The position numbers and the translations under genes are program-made. DNA of 64,000 nt, from contig OX393576.1 in the NCBI GenBank assembly GCA_947652605.1, forward strand, positions 47,840,966-47,904,965, given 5' to 3'. The notes below the pieces were generated by a model that had not been told where the DNA came from, searched no databases, and saw only the letters and a list, made by a program, of their open reading frames with translations. Shown here piece after piece: positions 13,399 through 24,759 of this stretch (its first letter is position 1; each line of letters opens with the position of its first letter). The stretch comes from Elmis aenea. Its lineage: Eukaryota; Arthropoda; Insecta; Coleoptera; Elmidae.

Positions 13399-13857
13399 CA
13401 GGGCTAGAAACCGAAAAAAAATTTGGTTAACGGTTAACCGAATTCAAGAACTTTATTTTTATAACGGTTTTTGTCAAAAAACCGTTTTTTTCCGTAAAAA
13501 AACGGTTTTGAAAAAACCGGTTAATTTAACCGGTTTTTAACAATATTCAGATTTGGAATGCAAAGTATAAAAAGATATTATCTATTTATAATTTTATAAT
13601 ATATGTACAATCAAGCATTCAGTAATTACTTTTGGTAAACTAATCACATTTAATACAGATTTTGTATTTTTTCAAAATAATTTTTATTAAAAAGAGATGT
13701 TTAAAAAACCGGTTTTTTATTATTTTGGTTAAAGGTTACCGTTTTTTTTGCCTTTAAAAATAACGGTTGCGGTTTCGGTTAAAAATCACAATTTTGGACA
13801 AAAAATAAAGGTTAACCGGTTTTTTAAACCGGTTTAAAAATCCGGTTTCATGCCCTG
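13399..13857 (+). mobile_element. hAT-like element with AACCGGTT arrays, copy 1
   Basis: CACATAAC is duplicated exactly at 13391-13398 and 13858-13865. The ends are CAGGGCTAGAAACCG and, inverted, CAGGGCATGAAACCGG. Subterminal sequence is dominated by GGTTAACCG and AACCGGTT words. The interior (13545-13700) is clearly homologous, in inverted orientation, to the copy at 59676-60069. Its left target duplication shares one base (13391) with the right target duplication of the preceding hAT element. Non-autonomous, 459 bp. Confidence 0.9.
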
Positions 13858-13865
13858 CACATAAC

Positions 13866-16350
13866 ACCATAAAAATCCGAAAACTTAGACATCGCTGTGA
13901 ATTAGATATCCAGTTAATGCATTTTTAAGTAGCACGTAGCACGCCAATATTTTGTATGCTTATTGCTACTTATAGTCAATAGTATAATTGATGATAATAT
14001 TTTTTTCACTAATCAAATGCACAATATTTATTTTGGTTAACAAAAAAGCTTTCACTACATTTTCTTATCCTTTTTTATGCTAGTATTTATAGACATGCTA
14101 GAAACGCTTCGATACTTTTGTTTCTTTATCAGTAGTTTTCTTGCTTATTTATTTATACACATGCTGGCGTTGCTGCAAGACTTTCTTCTAAATAATCCGA
14201 ATGAAGCTAAGTGTGTTACATAAATAAGTCACTCCAATAGTTCAAGCATTTATTCTAGTTGTTTTTGAATTAAAACAACTTTCTTTTATTCCATAATACA
14301 AACCAAAGTTTTTGTCAAGTATTGTTCTTTTTTGGTATAATTTGCAATTAAGCTTTTAGTGCACTTTTAACATTACTGTTCAAAATTTAAAAGATTTGTA
14401 TCATATTAAGTTGCACTTCGAAAGATAAAATTTTGTAACACAAGTTAAAACCACTGGACTTTTTGTTAATGTTGTAATAAAAAGATTTTTATACAACATC
14501 ACTTTTATTTATGTTAATATCAAGTAAAATATTTTTGAAGTTATATAAAATTCTAGCCAGATATGAAATTAAATGGAGCTCACATGAGCATTTAAAACGG
14601 CACTGGCGTTAAAAGATATCAAGAACGACCGATGGGCAAAACGCTTTCAGGAAATTTAAAAGTTTGGTCAATAAAAAGTTAAAAGCAAAACCTTATTCAA
14701 TTTTTCAGGTTTTTACCGTTGTAATGAAACAATTACAGTCATCTATTTACATATTAATAATCAGTAAAAAAAAACTAACAGCTTTGCTTAGTTTAAATGA
14801 TGGGAGATTTTTATGTCAAAACACAAAATTAAATTACTTTGTTTATCGATATAGCATAAAAAAAATAATTTCGTTGTGGATATATAATTAAATTTTCTTA
14901 GTTCGTAGCAGTTAATGATTTATAATCTGGTCTCCAACTAAATGGTTCATAATTATTGTAAAGAATTAAGATAACGAGTTAATTAAAATGTTAGTAAATT
15001 AATATTGTCGAAAAGGGAAATAATTTGTCAAAGAGGTTAAAATTAGTTTTATCTCAAGCGAAATGTCTGCCCAAAACCGAGTTAAACGACACCAAGAATT
15101 AATTAAAAAACCTATTTCTATTTCTAAACCACGCTTTTCCGATTTAATTGCTTCCACAGGCACCGAATGTCAAGTGTCAACGCGTTATTAAAAAATCCGC
15201 AATATTAAACCGTTACATTAAATATTTGAATCCAAATGAAACGCGTTATCACTCTCTTTTCCCTTATTCTTTGGGGTCGGGCCTTTGAAGAGAACGAAGA
15301 ATAATGATGCCTTGGCGTCTTTGAAAGAATTTGACAACTGAGAACGAATGTTGGTTTAAAGTTAAAAATTCCTCAGTCTTGACATTATTTGCTAAAATGA
15401 AGGACTCCGTTTTAAAAATTGTACTTTTATCACAAGAACGCATGTGCTTTAAATATGTCTCAAAATTACTAAATCACTTTAAATCTTTGTCAAACAATGC
15501 ACAAAGAAGAATTTTAAACAAAGGAAAGTCTTTAAAGTACTACTCGCGTAGCAGACTTCTTTAATTTTTTAATACTTGAATCTGGTGCGTAGGACCTAAA
15601 TTGAAATGTCAGTGAAATCATATATAAACCTTAAAAAGGACATTATAGAGAACTGGCATTTAAAAAATTCTTTTACCTAAAATGTAATATTTAATTACAT
15701 AAATGTTTGAACGATTTAGTCAACATTTTGTATAAGCTTAATGAAAAATACGCTTTTTTGGAGGGATCTTTTGTGTGCATAGTTTTAGATAAACATCATT
15801 ACAATGTTGATGGTTGCCATGACAGCTGCTTGTATATAAATCATATATCTAGTAAACATATATTGCTAGTAGTTCAAATTTTGCGTAACATAGTCAACGG
15901 TACAGATATACATCGTATCTTTTTAATGCGGCGATTGGACCATTGACAGCTAATATACATCGGATTGGACAACGTGAGAAGCGCGCGTAATGATCACGTC
16001 ATTTTTGACAGTTTAAAAATATGACATTTGACGTTGATGATCTACAATTAATATACAAAAACCTGTTCTAAGTTTTGTACTAATTCGCAAATTCGCCTCG
16101 GATTGTTAAACATCGGTGTTTGCATGCGTAATTTACAAAAAGCACGTTTCATAACATGACCTCAACAATTTTTATGCAGGCTCGGTTAGTAATCCTAGTT
16201 TTATTTGATTTTCTATGTTTGCTGCCAACTGTGAAAAGTACACCTTAGAAAGAGACGTACATATTTCCATTTCATTCGATCGGCTTCACTTTCCACTCAT
16301 TGTGAAGATAGGGAAGGCGCGATGTTTATTAGGTATATGATATAAATAGA
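13866..16350. other. AT-rich stretch with one 95-bp interspersed repeat
   Basis: The only structure recognised is at about 15945-16042, which includes CATATTTTTAAACTGTCAAA when read on the minus strand. It matches, inverted, the interior of the hAT element at 56689-58135 (about 57690-57770). Open frames at 15331-15564 and 15707-15946 are AT-biased, unflanked by convincing splice sites, and not called as genes. Confidence 0.45.
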
Positions 16351-16358
16351 TAGTTACA

Positions 16359-16912
16359 CAGGGTGTAAACTTGGATCACGCAACGGCAATTTCAATGGTA
16401 AAATTTTAAAAGTCGTATATTATCTCCCCTAATTATTTTAGAAAAAAAGTGCGAATATGTTTTTTGTAGAGAAAAAAATCTGCATCTATAAATGTAATCA
16501 ATATTAATTTTTCGTTTTCCAATAACTGAAAATTAAACAAATTACGAAACGCGTTTTGGCAAAAATCTGTAGTGCCTTGAAATTATGCTGTGACAACTGC
16601 CCATCCTAATGTCGCTTATACTGTCACTTTGACGCGAAATTCATTCTTAATTATATTTATTTTATACAATTAGTTATGTTTTTATTCCAAGAAATAATAA
16701 AAATGACAGTTAAGAATACATTTCGCGTCAAAGTGACAGTATAAGCGTTATTAGGATAGGCAGTTGTCACAGCATAATTCCAAGGCACTACAGATTTTTG
16801 TCAAAACGCGTTTAGTAATTTTCTCAATTTTTTGTTATTGGAAAACGAAAAATTAATATTGATTATATTTATCGATACAGATTTTTTTTCCCTACAAAAA
16901 TCGTATTTGCAT
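16359..16912. mobile_element. Foldback element of the CAGGGTG group, right end lost
   Basis: Begins CAGGGTGTAAACTTGG. Arms at about 16437-16640 and 16713-16912 are inverted copies; both hold GTGACAGTATAAGCG-type and AAACGCGTTTTG-type blocks. The outer 80 bases of the left side have no counterpart on the right, so the right terminus is missing. Non-coding. Confidence 0.7.
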
Positions 16913-16989
16913 TATTTATATAATGTACTTATTTCATTATAAGTTTGTTCAAGTATTTTTTCATTATCATTCTTCTCCTTCTTCTTCTT

Positions 16990-17235
16990 GTTTCTTCTAT
17001 TTTAGACCATGACCTGTTCCTTTTTCGGTTTAGTCCTCATACTGGAGTTAGGTTGTCAGGTTCAGGTTGTCACTCCATCTTTTTCTGTGCCGTCCTACGT
17101 TTCGTCTGTCATTGGAAGATTTATCTCGGGAAAATTTGACCAACCTGTTGTCTGCCATTTGACTGATATGTTGATTACATTGTTTCTTGCGTTCCGACAA
17201 CCATTTGTTTATATTTTTTACCTGGCAGGACTGTC
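16990..17235 (-). pseudogene. C-terminal tail of a LINE ORF2, decayed
   Basis: On the minus strand one frame reads QHISQMADNRLVKFSRDKS followed by GRHRKRWSDNLN and a stop. This is the WxxHxxRM ... GRPRKRWxDN tail found at the end of many insect LINE polyproteins. The catalytic domain is absent. Two plus-strand frames over the same bases are its shadows. Confidence 0.65.
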
Positions 17236-17239
17236 TGAT

Positions 17240-19710
17240 GTCACTTCTTTTTGTATCTAGTAGGGTTTTTCCTGCAAACGCCTAAGCATTTTTATAAGCA
17301 TTGATATTCAGAAATAACATACATAACCCCTTCATAAAAAGTAATAAGTACAGTACAGTACATTATTAAAATAAAAGTTTAAGCAAAGTTTACGTATTTC
17401 ATAGAGAAGTTTATTAATGTAATGAATCATTGTCATTAATAGGAGTGATTTCACTTTGTTCTGGTTGATTGGGTGTATATAACAAAAAAGTGTGTCATTA
17501 TGCCATTTTCAAAACAATTGTATTTGCATTTCTGTTTAACAATAAAATTTCTATTAACGAAAATAGTAAAAATTTGCAGTAAAATGTTTAAACATAAAAA
17601 TACCACACATTTTTGTAAACACCTTTAACTTATTTTTTACAAAAAAGGACTTACGCCGCTTTTAAAGTAAACGGCTCGTAAATGTGTTCTCTCATATTAA
17701 AAAATATTTTCAAAATGTTCTGTGCATTTGAAAATATTCTCCTTTGGACCGCTCATTTACACTTCGCATCTTCATATATACCCTAAGATGAAAACTTTAT
17801 CCGACAGGCCTATTAACTTTGCTTGCACACGGACCAATTCTCTTCATACTACGCCACTGTGAACAATACTTAAATTTCTAAAATAAAGGTTTTTAAAAAC
17901 TGTTCTAACATTTATGTAATGTAAAAGTTCGCAACAAAATGTTTTATTTGCACTTCTAGTTGAGGTATGAAAAAATTTTTGAATTAATATTTGATTTTCG
18001 AAACTATTTTGAAGACTGCTAGAAATTGATTCTTATGTGGTTACGTCGAGCAATGTTGTCCACTAAATGTTATTTTATCGGTTATTTATAATCTATAAGT
18101 TATATGTTAGGATAGTAATTGTCATTTTGAGCTTTAGTAAAGTATATTTGTAAAATAATGTTTGCAGGTTCATTTTCATTTTACATATTTCACACAAAAA
18201 TTTTATGTGATAATTTTAATATACTTTAATTTGATATTGATGAACAGAATAAAATTTTAATGATCCGATTTTATAACAAACACGGGCGCCCGTATATATT
18301 TATGTTTTTATTGTTAGCTAAAATGTATTATATTGGAGTTGTTTTTCATTAGCCTAGCGCAGTTAATTATTTAAATGTTACATGTAGGTATATAATTGCC
18401 ACACCCACGTAATAGTACGCTCGCTACACCGATAAGTCGTTTTGCTGATGAAATACATATCCATTCCGTGGTCCCTTAAGAGCTACAAAATCCATAGTTT
18501 GTGTACATATATCGTGTACACCATCACAAATTCAATCCATTTCACCAATAAAATGCGCAATTTATTATTTTCGTATTTCACAGCTCACGCAGTATGATTT
18601 GTATTTTTCCTGGTTTACTTATAAAACATCCTAAATTAAGATTAATAGAATCATCAAGTAATTAAAATCAAATTTGTCAGAATTTTTGGCCGTAATTATT
18701 TATAACATACATCATCATCAGCGTCAGTTCATTTTAACCAACTTTTTAATATTTGCTATTTCAAAGCAGTTTTAAATTCAAAATCTGTAAAGATAAAAGC
18801 TAAAATCTCTGAACATCGCCATACCAAATTGCGCAGTTCTTGGCAAGCTTTCAATTAAAAGCACGTCAGCTAACTTAAAACTCATTTCACAGCAAGCGAT
18901 TTATAATTTTATTTTTATCGATTGCCATCAGTACCTAATTCTTTGTTCGCAAACTAATTAAAAAATGAAGTACAAAAGACCAACTAATCAAATTAAAAAA
19001 CCGCAGTGACGTCAAACATCAAAAATTACTTGATTTTATCAGTTTAAACGTGGCGGAATATTAAGTTACTACACTTTTTCAATGATCAACTAGACCTCTA
19101 AAGCTGAATTGCTAGTATTTATTTGTATGTACCTTCTCTCAATAATCCGCTAGTTGTACAGAACATTGTACGAGATGTGACAACAAAGTTTCTGGGCTAA
19201 TTTTCTTCCTTTGGTCATACTGACGCGTTATGTCGGTGAGTAATAATTGTCCTAACTGAATGATTATAAAGTGAACAGGATGGTTCACCCGACGAAATGT
19301 GTCAACATGTTAATGACCAGAGATATTATTGAAGTCTTAAAAATGTAATCTACAAAGTGAGGAACTTATCATAGGTCACACATGTATAAACGGTCCTAAT
19401 TCATCTTAATAGGTTCATTTGGTTTTTATTTAAATAAAAAAACACTTTAATTATCTAATTAGCAATTGAATTAGCAAGAACAAATTTTGCAAAAGAATTA
19501 TTTATGGTGAATTGTTAAATTATCCGGGTTTGTTTTGTGTTTAATTAATGTTATGCACAGATACAATTGTGCTGTTAAAAGTCTTCTAATGGTCTAAAAG
19601 CACATCAATAGTAAAATTATGACCTAAAACTTGATGGCTAATAGTGTAAAAATCTGTAAAATATAAAACTATAGCAGTAATCTTAAAACATTTTACTTGT
19701 GGCCGGGTTA
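17240..19710. other. AT-rich stretch, nothing recognised
   Basis: No element ends, coding blocks or RNA genes were recognised over 2.4 kb. The section 18390-18600 is slightly less AT-rich but has no open frame of note. Confidence 0.45.
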
Positions 19711-19759
19711 TATACGAGGTGTGACAATTTAATATCTGGAGCGCATTCATAAAAAACAT

Positions 19760-20450
19760 ATACTCGGAACTGTACATTAATGGCTGCTGTCACCTTTGTA
19801 GTTGTCTATAGGTATATACTAATTTAGACGGTGTTTCCATTTTTAGAAACCGGTCTGGATATTTTTCCGGAATACACTTGAGTTCGTCTATCGCATTGCG
19901 CGGGATATCAGATATATAAAAAAATCTCCGTCCTTTAGGCGCAGTGTTTAATTGTGGAAACAGATGATAATCACAGGACGCTAAGTCAGGCGAATAGACA
20001 GAATAATCTTATGGTTTAGTGATTTAGTCGATTTACTGGCCATAAAGTCTCGGTGAGTGGCCAATTGCTTGGCGCAATGTAGTGCTGTATGATTCACTTT
20101 TAAAGCCACAATTAAGGCGTTTCCTTAGAATAGAATCTCGTAATCTGTCAGCATCCGCAAATAACATTATTGGTTTACCGTTTGTCCATGTTTAATAAGA
20201 TTATAGCGAAGTATTTCCTTGTTATCGAAGAAAAACACCAGCATGTCATAAACCAAGCGTGCTTTTTTGGGGTCTGGTGAACTCTGTGATTTACCTGCAT
20301 GCTCTGGTGTTTCGTTTCGGAGTCGTACTGGAAGCATAAGGTTTTTTTACCCAATAAGAGTCTCAAATACTTACTTATTTGCAAAAAGATCAGTCACCAC
20401 TTGAAACCGCCGATTCAATCATTCATTTTTACGCCAAAGTTCACACTCAG
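19760..20450 (-). pseudogene. Mariner transposase, frameshifted relic
   Basis: Minus-strand segments match the catalytic half of a mariner (D34D) transposase. Near 20300, YDSETKHQSMQ and QTPKKHAW correspond to the conserved YDPETKxQSxxW and PPKK region after the second acidic block. Near 19960-20000, SVYSPDLASCDYHLFP is the third catalytic block (YSPDLAPCDxxLFP), and APKGRRF follows. The segments lie in different frames with stops between them, so no product can be made. The N-terminal DNA-binding region is not recognisable. Confidence 0.75.
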
Positions 20451-20547
20451 GTCTATTGTTTTCCCAATAACTCATTAACGAATGGTTTTATTTGCTTGAG
20501 GTTTAGGAAAGTATTAGTTAAAACATATACAAACACGACTACTAAGC

Positions 20548-20935
20548 GTTCACAATGAACGTAATATTTACGTAGTAACTATGGAAGTCTGATTTATTGC
20601 AAAAACAAAACAAAAAAAAGTGAAGTATCTATCTTTTTAATGTTTCAAATTAATTAAAATTACAAAGTTGAACGATATTTAATACTACTCACTGTTAGAA
20701 CAGTTATAATCCTCCACAAATCATCATATATGAATAAATACGTAGAATACAAGAAGCGTCAATTTGATATACAAACGTCCGCGTTTTAATTGAGGTTATG
20801 TGCTATGCTACAAACAAGTTCAGTATTGCCCGTATCCAAGTAAACATTTCATTACGTATTTTTTACGTTTTACGCACTAACTAGTAAATACTAATTACTA
20901 TCTACTAACTACTATCTACTTCGTTCATTGTGAAC
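20548..20935. repeat. Inverted repeat pair inside the mariner element
   Basis: GTTCACAATGAACG (20548-20561) reappears inverted at 20922-20935. The motif resembles TTCACA-type Harbinger-like ends, but no convincing three-base duplication was found. A small nested element is the likely explanation. Confidence 0.45.
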
Positions 20936-20997
20936 ACAGACTTACACAGGCGACAATACGCGGCCATCCCGAAAATTAAATTGTCGCACCGCGCATA

Positions 20998-22160
20998 TTT
21001 AGCCATCGGCATTTTGCTCTCTATGATTCTTGGTGGTTGTTAAGAAAAGCATGATATATTATACTTCGATCTTTAGGTTTCGTACCGTTATAGTATAATT
21101 AGCCACAGCAAATCCACCTTCTAAATTTTTTTTTTGTAGGATGAAAATAGTAAGATATTAATCCACTTTTTCGTTTTAATATGGTTTTTGCCACACATTT
21201 AACAAACAATGGTGTCCCAAAAACATAATGTCATAGAAGTTACAACAATTAAAGAGCACAGAAAAGCAATCTAGGTAAAAGGCTAAATTTGAAAAATATA
21301 TTAGGTACAAGAAAAATTTGTTGGAACATAATGGCTGATGCTCCATAAAATATCGGTAAAATTTTTATATTCTTGTAGCAAGAGCTCGATATAGCCTAAT
21401 CGCAAGCTTCTATGCAAGCATATTAGTATCAAATAAGTTATAAACGAAAATTTTAAACAATGCATATCAATACATAAGGTCAATCATATACTAAATATGT
21501 TTATCTATGGTCATTATGCACCTTTTAAAAAAATTGTATGATATAAATGTCAAAACTGATTTCTCATTCCTTGGAAAATCATAAACATAGTAGTGTTTTT
21601 GAAAGATTAACACTAGTGCTGATGTTAAAACTTTCTCTTTAAAATATTAACACTAGCAGTATAAAATGTATATCAACTTTATTTGTCTTTAACGGCTTAA
21701 GTAAAACACTACTGACGTAAGCGAAGTTGAACGCCACCTCATTTTGTAGTTTTAAATAATGAAACACAAGCATTAACAAATCACCAACCATTAACTAACC
21801 CTTTTCACGACTTAATGAGTAGAAACCCCAGCAACTATGACTAATTAAAGGTAAGCATTGTTGATCATTTTTTGCAAGACCTGTATGCTATTCATAATAT
21901 GAATGTAAGGCATTCGCAATGAATTCTACAACGGAGGGTGGGCGCTGGTAAGTGTTTCTATAATCGCAAAAATATTCATAATTTACTGGCATAGAAGCAT
22001 AGAACGAGTCGACCACATTTACATATTATTACCTACGTTCCACGTTAAAATGCAAAACGTTTTTATTTCAACGAACGTAAGTTCAAAAATAAAGATCAAT
22101 AATAATGTAGGGGCATTGTACCCAGATCTGGTATTTAATTTAAAATCAAAATTTACATTA
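20998..22160. other. AT-rich stretch, nothing recognised
   Basis: No element termini or coding-like block was seen. Confidence 0.45.
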
Positions 22161-22162
22161 TA

Positions 22163-22715
22163 CAGGGTTTTTCACTTTTCCATGGGACACTATTGCTATC
22201 TCCGTAAATAATGAAAATACAAGGTTGGTTAAATGGGACAAAAATTATCTATTTAGGAGTGTTTTTAAACAAGATCTTGTTTTGTTTAAAAATTCCATGG
22301 CTTGCGTGATAAAACGAAAAAACCGAAATCGATCAAAATTTTTAAATGTAATTTTATACTTACTAAGAAAAGTTAGAAATGGTTTTAATTTACGGAGAGT
22401 GTGGAAGAAATAGTCGTGCTGCAAAACATTTGTATCACGACAGGTTTCCGGATAGGCTGTTGCCATCCGATAACATTTTTGCTCGATTGGCACAAAACTT
22501 AGCTGATACTGGAAGTTTTAAAAAGAAGAGAACTCTTTTTAAACCTAATACAGCAAATAAGGAAGAGCAGTCGGTGAACATCTTAGCCCGAATTTATGCA
22601 GTTTTCATATTACCATTCGTCAAATGGCTGCAGAAACAAATATTTCTTATTCGTCGAAAAAAATAAGCTTTCGAATGATACTAAAATCAACTATGGGTAG
22701 CATTTAAAAAAATGT
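22163..22715 (+). mobile_element. CAGGG-type element carrying an N-terminal transposase piece
   Basis: A TA (22161-22162) precedes CAGGGTTTTTCACTTTTCC. The group's box A follows (TATCTCCGTAAATAATG ... AAGGTTGGTTAAATGGGAC, 22195-22240). The transposase relic starts about 215 bases in. The element is interrupted at 22716-22728 by the LINE insertion; the far end beyond 24723 is not recognisable. It links these termini to a protein-coding family. Confidence 0.7.
22379..22676 (+). pseudogene. Insect IS630/Tc1-type transposase, N-terminal HTH part
   Basis: The open frame starts MVLIYGECGRNSRAA and continues with RFPDRLLPSDNIFARL and TGSFKKKRT. This matches, from memory, the N-terminal helix-turn-helix region of insect transposase-like proteins (Pfam DUF4817). 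After about residue 75 the frame drifts. Shifting frame restores HITIRQMAAETNISYSS, the expected next HTH segment, so a one-base indel near 22590-22600 breaks the gene. The catalytic part is missing because a LINE inserted just downstream. A related C-terminal half survives at 31183-31550. Confidence 0.75.
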
Positions 22716-22728
22716 AAGTTTATGCTGT
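22716..22728 (+). repeat. 13-bp target duplication of the LINE, left copy
   Basis: AAGTTTATGCTGT is repeated exactly at 24711-24723, bracketing the LINE. This is the usual signature of target-primed reverse transcription. Confidence 0.9.
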
Positions 22729-22729
22729 A

Positions 22730-24187
22730 GGACCGGACGATATAAGCGCAGAATTAATAAAGTATGGGGGAGAAGAACTAAAGCAAAGAATATACAGACT
22801 AATAGCACAGATATGGAAACAGGAGAGAATGCCTAACGACTGGAAAAGTGGAATAATCGTCCCAATATACAAGAAAGGTGACCCAAAGAACTGTGAAAAC
22901 TACAGAGGAATATCGCTACTAAACACAGCCTATAAAATACTTACACTAATAATACTAAAAAGAATAAAAGAATACACAAATACAGAAATAGGCGAATACC
23001 AACATGGCTTTAGACAAGGAAAATCCACCGTTGATGCAATATTTACGCTAAACCAGATTATAGAACAATGCTACGAGAACAATATAGAAATACAAATAGT
23101 TTTTATTGACTTCAAACAAGCTTTTGATAGCCTCAAGCGAAACCTAATATACACAGATGCAGAAGAAATAGGAATCCCAAACAAGCTAGTGAGATTAATA
23201 AAAATGACTATGGAGGGATCAAGAGCAGCAATACTATCACACGAAGGAATCTCCAAAGAATTTGAATTTAACAAAGGGGTCAAACAAGGCGATGGGCTAT
23301 CAGCTACAATATTTAACATAGCGCTAGAAGGCATAATCAGAAAATGTGGAATAAAAGGGACAATTATTGAAAAATCAGCACAAATAGTGGCATATGCCGA
23401 CGACCTAGCATTAATAGCAAGAGACAGGAACACTTTAAAAAAAGCACTATCGAAAATCGAGACGGAGGCAAAGAAAAGAGGACTTAAAATAAACCAAGAA
23501 AAAACAAAATATATGGAAATAAAAAAGAAGCATACCGAAGGGGAAAACAGACAAATAATAGTAGGAAATCACACATTCGAGGAAGAAGGAAATTTTAAAT
23601 ATCTGGGGACAGTAATTAATCGCCAGAACCACAAGGGGGAAGAAATGAAACAACGGATACAAGCGGGATACAAAGCATATTATAAATATAAAATATACAT
23701 GAAAGAGAAGAAAATTAGTAATAATACAAAAATGCGAATCTATAAAACAGCAATACGGCCTGTGGTGATATACGGAGCAGAGACAATGTGCATGACAAGG
23801 AAAGAAGAAGACAATTTTAAAATCTTCAAGAGAAAAATAGTGAGGAAAATTTATGGAGCAAGAAAAATAGAAGAGGAATACATAAGGTTAACGAATAACG
23901 AAATTAAAACAATACTACAAGGGGAAGATATAGTCAAAGTTATAAAAGCTGCAAGAATTAGATGGTATGGACATATAAATAGAAGACAAGATTACTCGAT
24001 ACTTAAAAAGATCTTAAAATGGAAACCACAAGGGACGAGATCGAGAAGAAGACCGAAAATACGCTGGGAAGACCAAGTGACCGCCGACATAGGAAAAATA
24101 GGAATAACGGGATGGAGAAAGAAAATGCTGGATAGACAAATGTGGAAACAAATCGTGCAAGGTGCAAAATCAAACAACGAGCTATAG
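22730..24187 (+). CDS. LINE reverse transcriptase, C-terminal part of ORF2 (partial)
   Basis: The protein would copy LINE RNA into DNA at a nicked target. The frame is open from 22716, but the real start is lost; the first Met is at 22829 and is internal. Counting from that Met, the visible motifs are WKSGIIVPIYKKGD (5-18), ENYRGISLL (23-31), HGFRQGKST (59-67), the first catalytic Asp in FIDFKQAFD (D94), VKQGDGLS, and the YADD box (189-192, D191 and D192). A thumb-like region follows, then RWYGHINRR and RRRPKIRWEDQV (about 377-415). The catalytic residues are intact and there are no stops over 486 codons, so it is young, but it lacks the endonuclease and cannot move by itself. Confidence 0.9.
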   Translation, partial: GPDDISAELIKYGGEELKQRIYRLIAQIWKQERMPNDWKSGIIVPIYKKGDPKNCENYRGISLLNTAYKILTLIILKRIKEYTNTEIGEYQHGFRQGKSTVDAIFTLNQIIEQCYENNIEIQIVFIDFKQAFDSLKRNLIYTDAEEIGIPNKLVRLIKMTMEGSRAAILSHEGISKEFEFNKGVKQGDGLSATIFNIALEGIIRKCGIKGTIIEKSAQIVAYADDLALIARDRNTLKKALSKIETEAKKRGLKINQEKTKYMEIKKKHTEGENRQIIVGNHTFEEEGNFKYLGTVINRQNHKGEEMKQRIQAGYKAYYKYKIYMKEKKISNNTKMRIYKTAIRPVVIYGAETMCMTRKEEDNFKIFKRKIVRKIYGARKIEEEYIRLTNNEIKTILQGEDIVKVIKAARIRWYGHINRRQDYSILKKILKWKPQGTRSRRRPKIRWEDQVTADIGKIGITGWRKKMLDRQMWKQIVQGAKSNNEL

Positions 24188-24252
24188 AAAACAGAAACAG
24201 AAACAGCGGAGTGACTACCCGGACAATAATAGTCAGCAGGGCTCTAAAGAGC

Positions 24253-24698
24253 GGCTATAATTCCATTTTTGTGCGATCGTACCATATACAGCTGTTTGAC
24301 GAACGCGTTAGCAACCATAAAGTACTGCATTACCGGCCCTATCCTTAGCAACGGCCGTAAAAGTTACTTTTCAGGCCGTTACCCTTAGCAACGGCCGAAA
24401 AAGTAACTTTTACGGCCGTTGCTGAGGAGAGGGCCGGTAATACAGTACATACGCCGTCATCTGTCAGTGACAGAATGTCGCGTAGTTTCTAACCTATAAT
24501 TTTGATAATTACTAAAAATTTAAATTGTTTTTAATTCGATCGCACAAAAAATGTAATATGCACCTCGGCCAAAACGTACTTTTTCGGCCTTGACTGTTTG
24601 CTGGCCTTGACTACGTCTCGGCCAGCAAACCAGACGCGGCCGAAAAAGTTACACTTTTTGGCCTTGATACATAAATAACTATTATGGAATGTACAGCC
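24253..24698. repeat. Palindromic LINE 3' end split by a hairpin element
   Basis: GGCTATAATTCCA (24253-24265) and TGGAATGTACAGCC (24685-24698) are near-perfect inverse complements. Joined, they form a 27-base palindrome near the LINE 3' end. The GGCC hairpin element sits exactly at its centre, with no direct target duplication. Confidence 0.65.
24266..24684 (-). mobile_element. GGCC hairpin element, copy 1
   Basis: Same family as 34182-34640, 36234-36636 and 51277-51695, inverted here. In family orientation it starts TAATAGTTATTTATG and ends CGATCGCACAAAAA. Part L holds GGCCAAAAAGTGTAACTTTTTCGGCC-type and TTTGCTGGCC...GGCCAGCAAA hairpins. Part R is enclosed by TTTTTGTGCGATCG and its inverse and contains a palindrome whose arms read CCGGCCCT and TTAGCAACGGCCG. 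No open frame. The superfamily is unknown. Confidence 0.8.
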
Positions 24699-24710
24699 TA
24701 ATATAATAAT

Positions 24711-24723
24711 AAGTTTATGCTGT
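24711..24723 (+). repeat. 13-bp target duplication of the LINE, right copy
   Basis: AAGTTTATGCTGT, identical to 22716-22728. Confidence 0.9.
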
Positions 24724-24759
24724 TTCTCGTAAAAATATGCAGTAATAAAAAAATGGAAA

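Larger units (their letters stand above)
19713..20995 (-). mobile_element. Mariner element, full span but decayed
   Basis: Ends are TACGAGGTGTGACAATTTAAT at the left and, inverted, TGCGCGGTGCGACAATTTAAT at the right, flanked by TA (19711-19712 and 20996-20997). The 1,283-bp span is typical of mariner. The transposase relic lies on the minus strand. A separate inverted-repeat insertion at about 20548-20935 accounts for part of the length, so the original mariner sequence is internally deleted. The termini fit the irritans-like group from memory. Confidence 0.85.
22729..24710 (+). mobile_element. 5'-truncated LINE with intact reverse transcriptase frame
   Basis: The insertion is bounded by an exact 13-bp duplication. 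It begins inside the reverse transcriptase domain (GPDDISAELIKYGGEE), so the ORF1 and endonuclease regions are missing through 5' truncation. The frame stays open to a TAG at 24185-24187. The 3' region ends in an ATA-rich tail (AATATAATAAT, 24700-24710) and carries a GGCC hairpin element (24266-24684). It inserted into the transposon relic at 22163-22715, giving a clear age order. Clade: RTE-like is the best guess from the C-terminal tail. Confidence 0.85.

Noticed and set aside
16945..17260. Two membrane-like plus-strand proteins
   Set aside because: The minus strand of the same bases encodes a recognisable LINE C-terminal tail, so these are shadows.
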